From: Rhynchosporium graminicola
Taxonomy: Eukaryota; Ascomycota; Leotiomycetes; Helotiales; Ploettnerulaceae
Direction of reading: 5' to 3'
DNA: 64,000 bases
Assembly (NCBI GenBank): GCA_900074885.1
Contig: FJUW01000004.1
Location: 124,001-188,000 of the forward strand
The notes under the pieces are model-generated. The model worked only from the letters and a program-made list of their open reading frames with translations. It was not told the DNA's origin and did no database searches. Position numbers and translations under genes: made by a program. Below, piece after piece: positions 25,201 through 37,064 of this stretch; positions within the stretch are counted from its first letter, which is position 1, and each line of letters begins with the position of its first letter.

Positions 25201-27888
25201 AAAAGGAAACATGACAGCAAGTAAGAGATTGATAACGAAACTTTCTTCTCTGATGCCTAGTTACTTAGTACGTATTCCGACCTTGATGCTGCCTAAAGTC
25301 CTCATAAGCTAGGAAAGATATGTCAACTCGGGTGTTATCTTTTCTCGGAATATTAAAGGTCGTGTAATCCAGCAGAGAAAGTTAATACAATCGCATAATT
25401 TCCAGGTTCGAACTTGGAATATGGGGAATAACTTCATTAATATATCCGGCTTTTGTACCCGTCGATATTAGACGATCGTTGTGAAGCGTCCACGTGTAGT
25501 ATTCGATGCAATACTAAGTGAATAGGCTCTTCCTATTTGCAAGTTTGATTAATGGAATGAATCTCAATGTATCAGTGTCCTTGTATATTTCTGTGTTATT
25601 TTCCCTTGATAGTCTAGCACGCTTCACCTCTTTCTAATGTGTTGGAACATCATTTTACGATACAAAGATAAAGCTTGCAACTCATGAGAGCTTCGAAATG
25701 CATGTATATCTGGATCTATATCCATCGATATTGCCACAATACCCGTAAATCACTTTCTGTTGGTCGGTGCTCGAGCCGCGTCTGACCTAACTATTTCCAT
25801 TTGCGCTATCGATATTGATTTGTTGAGTTCTGAGTTAGTGAAGCAACGACCAAGAAGATGTCTCTTTTGATTTAAAAGTGTGTTTTGCCCGTTGATCATG
25901 TGACAGGGAAGGACTGAGGTATTCAAAAGTATATACATCACGCGCTCCACAGAAAGCGAGCAGAAGCTAAAAGTTGAACAATTGAGAGGCCATTTTACGT
26001 GGCTTCCACGTTTGGTTGTGGAGTTCAGATCTGGCAATAGAATTCCGTGCCTTGTGCTATCCTATCTGTCTGAAGAAAGATTAACAAAGTGGAGGGTCGG
26101 GAATATGGGTTGTGCTTGATGAAAATCCAGAACTGTAAGTCTAGAAACTTGATAGAAAGCATACGATAGTTAATGACAGCGATGATGTCGTTGACGATAG
26201 TAATGACGCATTATCTCAAGTGTTCGAAGATTTGCGTTGAATGATTCCGAGGACAAGACAAGGGAAAGCATTTTAGTTATTATGATAATCAGCAAGAAGA
26301 ATTAGTAATTAGATCCCTTGCGACGTAACACCACGGATTTTTTGCACTGAAGATTGCCTTTGTCAATCAAGCTTCATAATCAGCACATTTCCGAGTTCTG
26401 CCTCGAAGGATTTCCAAGTATACATGTCTGACAGGATCTCTACCGAGGAATCTCACCCGTTGATGTCGAATGATGAGGATGGATATGTAGAGGTAAAAAA
26501 GTTGGTGACGGGATGACAGCCTTCTACTAGAACCGTCACTTTAAAATCACCTTGAGTAATCGCTTTCCGTACGCGTATGTCAATAACAGTACTTCATACT
26601 AATGTACTTGGATGGCAGCACTTGCAGTACGCCGAATCCTGCCGAATCCTCGCGTATGATTGATCGGTCTGAGTTTGTCTAAATATAGTGGAATGTGGCA
26701 TGATAAGTGAGTATTTTGGGGAAAAAGAAGAGAGTATAATAAGTGACGAGACAGTTAAGACCCCGAATTGAATATTTGAGGTCAGCCGAACTTAGAAATA
26801 ATTAAGAACGGCTATATCCTAATGAAAGCGAAGGAGACTTCGACAACAAGCAAGATAACCTATATCGCCCTCAAGATGCTGTTACGAAGCCTGTCTGAGA
26901 CCTAATAATCTTCGAAAACGACTCAGTTTGAGAAGACTTTAATCCAATAAGTTCAGTCAGATTCCCCTTCCAAGTTATTCTAAAACGGAATTACCACTGG
27001 CCAGCCATGCGATTGATCGTAGTTTATTTACGGCATCAACTAAATCAAGAACGGCTCATAATTATGTACATACTACATATATGTATCATAATCAGCTAAG
27101 ATTCTCGTGTATTTGAAAGAGAGACGAATGAATCGTCGTATGGATGAAACCCCACTAGGCTTTGCGATGAACGGGATGTAATAGGGAGAAATTTTTGCAT
27201 CAACACACCGATTGTGTTCCTAAGCAGTAAAGTCAAAGTCTCTAGGCAGTGTTTTCAAATGCACTTCAGACTCTTATAGGTGGTTCAAAATAAGTTACTG
27301 GCTCTGCTGAATACTATCAGAACCTCTCAGCTTGGACATGAATGTAATCAATAAGAAATTTTTACGTGCAAGTTGTATGGGTGGGTTAAAAATCAGGTTA
27401 AAATTTTTTTGGTCCCTTTGGTCCTCTTCTGAGAAACCTCCGAGCTCTCATAACTTCAAGATAGTAGCTTACCTCACTGTTTACATTAAATTCTCCGCCG
27501 AGATTTAGAGCCAAACACAACATCCTAAAACAGCACAATAAGCGAAAAAGCTTATTGGATTTTAGCGGCAGCCCAGCCAAGGACAAGCTGCATAAGACAT
27601 CTCCAGGCTTCCACTGCAAAGCCAATCGAATCGCTTTCGTGACCTCGCATTTTACAAAATGCGCGTTTTCTAGCTGCGACGCAGTAGCTGGCATGATATA
27701 CCAGTCTTTGGACGCCAGATCCCGACAAATGAAGGATGACTGCAGTGTGTTTGCGACGCGCTGCGGGGTTCAATTTCTTCTTCCTTGACCACAACAAATG
27801 TAGCAACGCACGATTATCGGTATCTTTCACATCATGCGCATAAAGTTTTGGAGAAGTAATACACCTGGATATAATCAAGAACCAACCA
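19296..27888. other. 8.6-kb gene-poor region
   Basis: I recognise no protein family here. Open frames are short (the longest, 24899-25312, is 137 codons) and show no domain, signal peptide or exon chain. Base composition is moderately AT-rich, with small tandem motifs such as TTTGTGG/GGAATGG at 22270-22313. A minus-strand frame at 27552-27965 (137 codons, basic, Cys/Arg/Lys-containing) overlaps the promoter and start of the MFS gene and is unidentified. The region could hold decayed transposons or lineage-specific small genes. Confidence 0.5.
22270..22313. repeat. Short tandem repeats TTTGTGG x3 and GGAATGG x3
   Basis: Two different 7-base units, three copies each, lie back to back. Confidence 0.75.
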
Positions 27889-29419
27889 ATGGCTCCAAGA
27901 TACCTCATCAGTGGTCTTGAGGAGGTCGGTTTGATCTCCCTCTGGACATCCACCTTCGACGTCAAGCTCCTCTGCTCGCAGCGCTTTGTGCGTCTCTTTG
28001 CCTACGGAGGCTCGACCCTTATCCTCGCCTCCTACCTTCAAGAACTCGGCATCTCAAAATCTAAGATCGGATTGTTCATGACATTGACGCTGGTTGGAGA
28101 TACAGCTATCAGTTTTGTCTTGACGCTGTTCGCAGATGCGCTGGGCAGGAAATCTATACTGGCGCTGGGGGCGGGGTTGATGGCTGTATCTGGAGTCGCC
28201 TTTGCGACGAGTGGAAACTATTGGATTTTGTTGATTGCGGCTGTTATTGGGGTTATTAGTCCTAGGTATGCTACTCGAGAGATCGAGTTGTGGTGCAGGG
28301 ACAACAGCTGATGTCTGATAGTGGTAATGAAATCGGACCTTTTCGCGCAGTCGAAGAGAGTACCCTCGCACACCTCACACCGGCAGCGAGTCGTGGCGAT
28401 ATATATGCTTGGTATTCGTTGATTGGAACCGCGGGAACAGCATTTGGACTCATGACAACTGGATGGATCCTGAGTTACATGATTATTGGTCTGCAGTGGG
28501 GGCCGGTTGCGGCATATCGGATTGTGTTCTGGGCATATGCTGCCTTTGGGGTATTGAAGCTCTGCCTTACGCTGGCGCTGAGTAGCGCAGTGGAGCTGAA
28601 AAATAAAGAAATTCTGATTCAGGATCCCGAAGCTGCACCGCTCTTAGGAGACGGGGCAGAGGATGTGGAACCAGAGAAGAGTCATTGGCTTTGGTCCAAA
28701 TTACCAGCTTTCAGTTCTGAAAGTAAGGCGGTTGTGATCAATCTGTGCATCTTATTCGCACTAGATGCATTTGCCTCTGGACTTGCGCCTCTGTAAGCTC
28801 CAACTCTCATGCTCCGAATATCATGCTCCAGTATTTTTCAATTTGCTAACATAAACATAGGTCATGGGTGACATTCTTCTTCCACGAAAAGTTCCACCTC
28901 AAGGAAGGCGTCCTCGGCTCCCTCTTCTTCACCACTGCGATCATCGCCGCCCTCTCTATGCTCCTAGCTTCCTCAATAGCCAAACGAATCGGCAACATTC
29001 AAACCATGGTCTTCACGCACTTACCGTCCGCCATCTTCCTCGCTCTCATTCCAATTCCGGACTCCGTAGCCATAGCTATGCTCTTCCTGATCCTACGATC
29101 CTGTACACAGTCCATGGATGTAGCGCCTCGCTCGGCATTTCTTGCTGCGGTGGTGTTGCCGCATGAGAGGACTGCGGTGATGGGTATGGTCAATGTAGCG
29201 AAGAGCTTGGGGCAGAGTTCGGGTCCGTTTATCACGGGTGTGTTGGCGGGGAAGGGGATGTTTTGGGCGGCCTTTGTGTCTGCAGGGGTTTTAAAGGCGT
29301 CTTATGATTTGGGGATGTTGGCTGTATTCAAAGGGCATAAGACGCATGATGAGAGGGCCGAGGATACAAGAGTCGCCGAGGAGGAGGAAGTGAGAGATAG
29401 TGCGAATAATGAGCTGTGA
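27889..29419 (+). CDS. Major facilitator superfamily (MFS) transporter, three exons
   Basis: This is a multi-span membrane carrier of unknown substrate. Exons 27889-28265, 28322-28792 and 28861-29419 join in frame to 468 aa. The joins rebuild a Ser codon (VISP-S-GNEIGPF) and a Leu codon (LAPLSWVTFFF). The ATG at 27889 has a good context (ACCAATGGC). The first half carries the loop 2-3 motif LFADALGRKSILALGAG, the MFS A-motif with its conserved G...D..GRK pattern. A hydrophilic central loop (about residues 215-250, EAAPLLGDGAEDVEPEKSH) separates the two six-helix bundles. The tail is charged and cytosolic (DERAEDTRVAEEEEV). It is convergent with the sugar transporter, 377 bases apart. It resembles uncharacterised fungal drug/metabolite-type MFS proteins more than sugar porters, as the PESPRW signature is absent. 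Confidence 0.88.
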
Positions 29420-29796
29420 GATGTGAGTGAAATGTTACGTCAGTCTTGCAAGAAGGAATTTATCTTATTGGGGAATTGCGAATGGGAAAAAAATTATATA
29501 CTTGTACCAAGCAGGTAATGAGCCGACCTGACCCCCAATTAATGCTATTTCGTAGCCATTCACGAGCCTAAGGTATTTCACTGATGGACTATAGGCAGAG
29601 AACCTTAATTGCATTAACATGTCCAGCGACGGAGATAGGCAACGAGAGAAATAAAACCCAGACCATCATGCGGCCAACAAAACTACAAACTTAAGACCAT
29701 TTTCCAGGGAATCTGCAAAGTCAAGCAAGGGTATAGGGTATGCAACAATTCTCGACAATTACAAGCTTGCCACATCTATCCTCTCGAATGGAGAAA
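29420..29796. other. Convergent 3' intergenic spacer
   Basis: These 377 bases between the 3' ends of the MFS gene and the sugar transporter presumably hold both 3' UTRs and polyadenylation sites. Nothing else is seen. Confidence 0.5.
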
Positions 29797-31846
29797 TTAG
29801 GCAGTGGACGTGTTGACAGTAGCAGCCTGCTTCTCATCCATATCTCCATGCTCAGCGTGAAGTTCTTTTTCAACCTCATGAAGATCCAAATGAGCAACCT
29901 CAGCGCTATTACCATCGAAGATCTTGGCGAGCTCTTCGAGAGTAGGACCACGTGTCTCGACGTAGAAGAAGTAGACGAAAAGAAGCTCGAGGAAGTCCCA
30001 AAGGGTGTAGAACATGCAAAAGGTCCATGTCTTCTTTTGCTTCTTGAGATTGTCCCATGCGATGGGATTGGTGTAGTTACCAAGGACTAGGGTAGCTTGG
30101 ACAGTCAAGTTCATGATCATGATACCCTTGGCTCGGAGCTTGTAGGGGAGAATCTCAAGGGCGTATGCGACAAGGAGACCGGACCACGCGAGAGAGTAGA
30201 ATACACCGAAGAGCCAGACAAAGACGATTTGTGGGTAGCCAGTAGCTTTCACGTTCTTGCCGTTTGTCTTTTCGTATTGTGAAGCAACGATAGTCCAGCA
30301 CTAATCAATACTTTAGTATTGTCAAAGCGGAATTCCTCGGGATTGACATCAAAGATGGGGAGGGAGAGGAGGGGTTTTCCCAATATGAAAAAACTGCGAT
30401 GTAAAGCGGGGATATCACGTACCATAAACATGAGAACCATGCCGACTGTCGAGGTCAAGAAAAGAGGACGACGACCGACACGATCTACCAGAAACGCACA
30501 ACTGATAGAAACTATGAGCGACAGCAAGGTTTGTCCACCGTTGAGCTTGGAATGGTCAGCTGTTGCAATTGCCACGAGACGATGGATGATCTTACAGGAA
30601 TTTTTTGATTCTGTTTCGTAATACCAGCATTCTCATAAATCAGATTCATGTAATTGCTGAAGAGGGCATTGCCAGAGTATTGGGAGATGATGCCGAGCGA
30701 GACAAGAATAGCAAGGCGATATCTGTTGCCTTTGGTCTTGATAAAGTCAGAGTAAGTACTGGCCTTCTTATACTCGAACTCGAGGCGAAGAGTCTCCTTG
30801 ATCTCGAGAAACTCGAAGGCGACTGTGGCATTAGTCTTATCCCCGTTGGCGTGGTATTTGGCGAGAATGGTCTCGGCCTCCTCGTACCGCTCCTTGGACA
30901 CTAACCAACGTGGGGATTCTGGGACCCCTGGGACGAGTGTTAGCCAAATTCATAGAACATTTAACATCGTTACGTACAGTAAATGAATACCAATTGGACT
31001 ACGGCCGGTACAGCCTGGAGAAGAGTTAGAGATCTCCATGACCAGTTACCCTTGATCTCGATTGTTGCCCACGCGAGCCATGCGACGCCTATATATCTGT
31101 CAGTTTCTCTGTTGGACCGGAGGCATATTAATTTTCTTACAGAGAGCTCCCAGGTTCCAAAGACAATTGTAGATAGCAGTGACACGCCCTCGGTGCTGTG
31201 GATGGCAGATTTCGGTAAGCAAGACTGGGGATAGCATCTGTGCCATGGAGTTACCAAAACCAAGTACAAAACGCCCTCCCGTATACACTAAGTCTTCATC
31301 AGTCTTGATAACAATAAAATGTCATTTTCAGGACTCACTCCCGTATCCGTTGGCAAACGTGCCTAGCATAGCACCCACGAGCATAATGGCGCACCCAACC
31401 GCTATTGGGGTACGACGTCCCCACCAGTCTGCCATGTATGGACTGTATGCTTGTCAATCCCTGCTGATCTCAAGTGTAATACGACTATGTACTTACACCA
31501 ATGGGAAACTAACAAGAGATCCGATCTGGTAAATGGCGTTCATGAAACCCAACTTGCTTCCCGATGGAGTGTTGAAGAATTTCTTCCACTGGTCCATATT
31601 CTGGGAAGTGTTAAGTAGCATGCTATGTAAAAAAACGTATTAGTCCTGAGAGGCTCAAAAGATGTGTTTCCGGTCAACATACCCATCATAACCTGTCGTG
31701 GCAGATGCAACGCAAAGAACGGCAGCCCAGAAGTATAGCTTTCTCAATCCAGGATTCGAAAGCCAGTGTACTTTCTCGAACTGGGGAGCTTCGCCTTGGG
31801 CAACCTCTAGGGCGCCCTGCTTGTTCGAGACTCCGATATTCACCAT
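29797..31846 (-). CDS. MFS sugar porter (hexose/lactose-permease-like), multi-exon
   Basis: This is a proton-coupled or facilitative plasma-membrane sugar transporter. It starts at the ATG 31846-31844 (MVNIGVSNKQGALEV) and stops with TAA at 29797-29799. Exon 1 is 31683-31846 and exon 2 begins MLLNTSQNMDQWKKF. Several further short introns follow; not all boundaries were fixed, and the predicted length is roughly 530 aa. Sugar-porter hallmarks in order: WAAVLCVASATTGYDG (helix 1), DWWGRRTPIAVG (loop 2-3), GGRFVLGFGNS, VPESPRWLVSKERYEEAE (the PESPRWL signature), GIISQYSGNALFSNYM (helix 7), DRVGRRPLFL and YALEILPYKLRAKG, ending in VETRGPTLEELAKIFDG. The Gln in the ISQYSGN helix is where hexose and disaccharide porters bind sugar. 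Fungal relatives are often called lactose permeases or cellodextrin-type transporters; the actual substrate cannot be inferred. Confidence 0.92.
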
Positions 31847-34800
31847 AGTGCTTGTTTCAAAGAACGAAGATCAATGTCAATGGTCGGGAGAGTAAATTTG
31901 TTTGCTGCTCTGCAGAAAAGGTCTTGAAACTTGAAGATTGAGCACGTTCGTCGAGGGCAGGACACAGTGCTTTCTTATGAGAACCATTCCGAGCCAAATT
32001 CCGATAGCAGGTGGGGTAAGCAAGGCACTGCGCCAGAGCACACGGTGCACATAAGCATTATTTCTGCACCTCGTCTTGTGGATGCAATGCTCGTCGTCTC
32101 TCCTTTCCAGCATATATACTGTGGCATCTGAGTTTGGGGATTTTGGTCTGGGGGATCTTGGTCGGGTCCAAGGACCAATCGACCTTTGCCCTTTGGCAAG
32201 CCACCGTAATACAGCAGGAAATGACCGTCACGGACAAAGTGGTGGACCCAACGCCACGGTCTGCGTATATTATCCAAACTTGTGATGGATAGAATAAGAC
32301 GCTAGCTATATACCAATCTTTGAAGTTCTATCTGAAAGAGGTTTCTTTTGTTGGCTGGATGTTCAGAAACATTTGTCAGAACCTACCCAGCCCATGTTCT
32401 TGCCCGGTTAGGTACCGTTTATCTGGGATATCCAATTCTTCAACATCAAGACAGATTATGTCCGTATGCAATAGCGGGGTCAAGAAACGTCCAAGATCTT
32501 GGTGGTCATTATCATGGGTTCCCACTTCAGTCGTGGGAATGGACTTCTTGAGAGTGGCAGTTCGGGATCTCACTTGTGTCAGTCAGCCTTACAGATCCCC
32601 GAATGCACCCGGTCCTAAACTACTGTACCCTGAGTCTTGATGCGAGAATCTGAAGAAAGTAACATAAACCTAGGCGCCCAGCTGTTTGATCAGGTAAATT
32701 CATATTAAGCATTGCAGCCAGAGCAGTAAAAGGCAAAAGAAGATTTCTGAGGAGGGAATTTTCTAACGGGTAAAAGAGCGAGATTAATCATTCAACATTC
32801 CCATCGAGACCTTGGATGCTGTATCAGCTTAAGATCATGGTTGATGTGAGAAAGACCATCTATTCAATTGTTGGCTTAGACTGAGGCAGATGCTGGGCCT
32901 AATGCTCGTCTGTGAGACTGTGCCGCATTCGTGGAAGTTAGTAATCTTGAAGCTTTAGGGGAAAAGGTGCTAGTGATGAGCGAGAGCACTTGAAGATGGA
33001 CAGATCACGGTGGATTAGAGAGCTGACACTACAAGTTCCATGAACTGCAACAAATTCTGCTACGAGTGACTACAATACATCAAGGAGCGTTGCTCATGCG
33101 CTAGTCGAAGCGAGTGATCGAATTCTTCAACCGGTGTGTGTATGAACCAGCATTAGGTACCAAACATGAAGTTTGAATTGTCGGATGTTAACCAAGAGTT
33201 CGTCAAAGGAACATTTCCCCATTACTTTCGCCTATCATACGTCTATCTAAGCAGTATACTGTTCTCAACTTCACCATTACATATCAAGCAATCGTTTCTA
33301 TGTCTCCGGCAGAGCTTTCACTATGCGTGGACAATCTGCCGAGCCTGCTCAAGCCACCATAAGCCTTTTATGTTTATCCAGCTTTAGCCTAAAGTCTTCA
33401 TATCGATTCTATTTTAAAGCCTGTCTCCCAAATCGCGATGCCATGAGCTACCCCACAATACCCCAGATTCTACTCCGGATTTTGCCCCCGCCGTATCCAC
33501 TTGAAAGCTTGTCCAGACGGGGATTGCGCGAGCCCCCAGTCAGCTGGGCAAGAAAGAAAAGTGATCTCTTCTTGTTTTAATTGACGCTGAACTATGGATC
33601 AAGGCTCCTGGCAAACTTCAAACATCTTACGGTTATGAAAAACAATCTTTTAAGAGTCCTTGTCTGTCCAAGAATCGTCTTTATTTCATTGCCCACCAGG
33701 CGAGGCCATGTGACAACCAAAGAACTACTGTAAGCTGCAATCTGCCTCGTATCATGCCACATCAAACAGTATTAGGTTCTTCTTCTTCGCTCGCAGCATG
33801 CAATCATCTGGGTATCTCAAATTCAAGACATGTCAATTGCTCCTCTGATCAGCTGTTTTCTCATCGCCTAGATATTCCCAACCTTCAGAACGCGGATCGT
33901 CCGACAATGCCAATCATCGCTTGAATCCAATAGAACTTGCAGCAAGCCATAAGTCGGTACAGCTGTACAGCATCCTACAACGACGCCCATGGCATGCAAG
34001 TTGGCCTAGGATACCAATTTCAGCACCATTCCTCCTCTCCTTCGGCTTCTGGATCGGGAGAAAGCTCAGATGTACCCTGCTAAAGTGGTTGATATACCTA
34101 CCTCTCGCTCACAAGTCCAGCTGCCCGTCCTCCAGATTCGCTCATGTGCCCACTCAGATGCCGCGTTGGCTAACAATATATTGTGTTACGAACACAGCGG
34201 CTTGCATGGATTGCGGCCCCTCTTTCGGCTCTTTCCTCCCAACTCAATGATTGGATTCTTCCACGAGCACGGGATAAGAATTTCCCTTGTACCGTTCCCG
34301 TGTAAAGATAAGCTTAAATACGTGAAGATGAGGAGATTAGTACCAAGTACCGGCATTGTTGGGTCGGGTAGTGGAAACCTTATGTAGACTTGTACATTCG
34401 AGCCATTGGAAAAACAAACATCTCGATGAACACTTCTAAGCTGCGAATATGGATTCTAACTGGTAATTTATGTGTGAATCTAATGGGGTAGATATGTTCT
34501 CATCTCGATGCCTCTCAGCTAAGTCTTCAGATCTGTTCAGATGTATTTCTCTGCTGCGCATGCACTGCCTGAAATTCGAGGATTCGACCATTCCTGATAT
34601 CCATTTTCCCGGATCCTTGATATACTACATGTGCGCTCGAAAGAGTCCTGTAGAAAACACCTTTATGTAAGTATTCCAACACGAAAAAAGCCACCTATTC
34701 AAAAGTACACATCAGGAACTCCAGGGTGAGGTTGCCGAAATCCAGCTTCAACTGTACAGAACCATCGGCGAAACACCTTATTTTGCCAAAGCACTAACAT

Positions 34801-37064
34801 TTTTTCGACGTCTCATCGAATTCATAGTCACAACATGTAATATCTGCTTTTCATTCAACCGGTAGGAATACGAATTTGTTGGCTGGAGTTCACAGGGTAA
34901 TGTCGTTATTGTGATGTGAGTATATCATACCACTTTCGCACCTGAGGAACTTGCCGTTTACCTTCAGGAACAATGTTCCGAGCGCGGAATGGTGTTGGAG
35001 TGGCGACAACTGCTTGACATCCTACAAGGAAACTATGAAGATAATTTTTAGATAGTCGCCAACTAATGGAAAGAGACGAGGCTTTCTTCGGTGTTTTAAT
35101 TTTGTGCTTGAAGGTACCGGTTAGGCTAGCCATTGATATGGAGTGTGGAAGTGGCTGCGCCATGGCGAGATTAGCATGGCGTTTGTATCAGCTCATCTTG
35201 GAGGAGGTAAAAGTTAGGACTTCGTGATCGTGCCGTAAAGTGATTAGAGATATAGTTATGTTCGGAGTTCTGATGATCTGATTAGGAACCTATGTCTATA
35301 CTTATATCGTGGATTATATGCACATTCAGTCTATATTGTTTATCGAAACTACAAGATCAAAGTGAAGTATAAGCGATCTCTCGGTGTTTATTGAAAGAAT
35401 GTGGTATCACGATACCCTCAACCAGGTACAACTCCCACATCTTCTGCAGGTGCAATTTCTGGGGGGCCTGTCGCGAGCTAAGTTACAGTTCTCGAAAGAC
35501 ATCTAGAATAAATAACTAGTGAGCGGCAGATTCTCTCTCATGTCAAAAAAACCAGATTGCACAAACACTTCTAACTCACCTCGATTTTGAACATTCAATC
35601 TCCTATACCAACCAACAAATATAAATAACAGTGCCCACATACCATCCACTCGGCAATGGTATCGACCAATATACTTCAACCCGGCAGTCGATGGCCTGGC
35701 CAGAGTTGGGCCGGAAAGTATCTATCTATCTAAATACAAGACCACCTCTCGTGACGAGCTTCGACCTCGACTCATCAACGGGACTGGATAGTTAGGACGG
35801 ATAGAAAATTGAGTCGAGAGAATTATCGAAGAAGGTAAATTGACAGCGATCAAATTCTCGACAGTAATAAAGTTTTCTGTTGGTTCATTTCCGTCTCCAG
35901 ACACTCGGACGACGGGAGGACCTGCTACCACCTGCAGCTGCAGCTGCATTGGCACCTCAATGAGATTTGAAAATATAGAATTCTCACAGCCCACATATCA
36001 AGTATGAGCAAGAAGTTTTTTATTTATTTATCTCACTCGTATAACCGTTCCTCTCGTCCCTCACAACCATCACGATAGACGAATCGCCTCCCAACCGCCA
36101 TATCCACATGAAGAATAAGTGAAAAATAGCAACCTCCCCCTTCATAACCATCGAAGATAAGTCGCCCTTAGTGAAATCACAATCAAAATGAGAAGGTCAG
36201 ACGATACCGCTTTCGCTGTTCCGCGTTCCTTGTGCTTAGTCAGAGACGTGGAAACAATCAACGTTATCATACGACAGTGAATAGCTCAGGGCAACGCCTA
36301 ATTATAGAACAGTCGCTACAGAAATCAAAGAGCTTGCTCCTTGAGTATTTCGTACTTGTTTAGACCCCTTGACGAAGTGGGCATCTCGCTCAGAACTCAC
36401 GAAGGATCGGTGTATACTTACCGAAGTAATTTCATATCCCAAACAAAATTATCATGTCATCTCAGCTTACTGTATTTGACATATGTATCGTAAGCGTTCA
36501 GACGATCTACATCACCCTCTGCTCCCTAATCTGGGTGATATAAAGCATGGCTGCTTTTCAACCTGATGAGCTCTGCACTCCTGAGGGCTTCATTCATTCT
36601 TCTTCCCTATAATATTCAATATCTAATACAGTACCCCACAACGAAGATCTAGATATTTCTCAAGGTGAAGAAGTCAAGCAACATTACCTCACATTCGCAA
36701 TGCCCTTTACAAGATATCACAGATTCTTAAAGGAAGAGAATATCAAAAAAAGATCGAATTAATCATTAGATTACTTCCCTCAATAGATAGATAAGGACAG
36801 CCTTTCTATAAATCCAATTATCCTAGCCTTTTCCACCAAATCGGCACTAATTGCCATTGCAATTTCCATACAATATACAATTTTCCTCATCCTTCTCTTT
36901 CCTTCCTTCCTCCTCGCAATGGAAAATCTGTTCTCTCGTACCGAGAGTTATTTTATCTCCTCCCTGAACGCCATGCTGAAATATGTACTAAATGCTCAAC
37001 ACCGCAAGCCAATCAATCTCATAAACCAGATCAAATATATTATCATCACCTCCTATCCTCCACC
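31847..37064. other. 5.2-kb gene-poor region
   Basis: This lies between the sugar transporter promoter and the gtb3 3' end. No frame exceeds about 110 codons, and none shows a family motif or a chain of exons. Frames at 36919-37287 and 37423-37713 (+) run antisense to gtb3 and are shadows. Sequence is AT-biased, notably 35200-35400 and 36600-36900. Nothing else supported. Confidence 0.5.

Noticed and set aside
25395..25425. Possible tRNA T-arm (GGTTCGAAC)
   Set aside because: No acceptor, D-arm or anticodon stem can be folded around it, and the stem flanking the loop does not pair properly.
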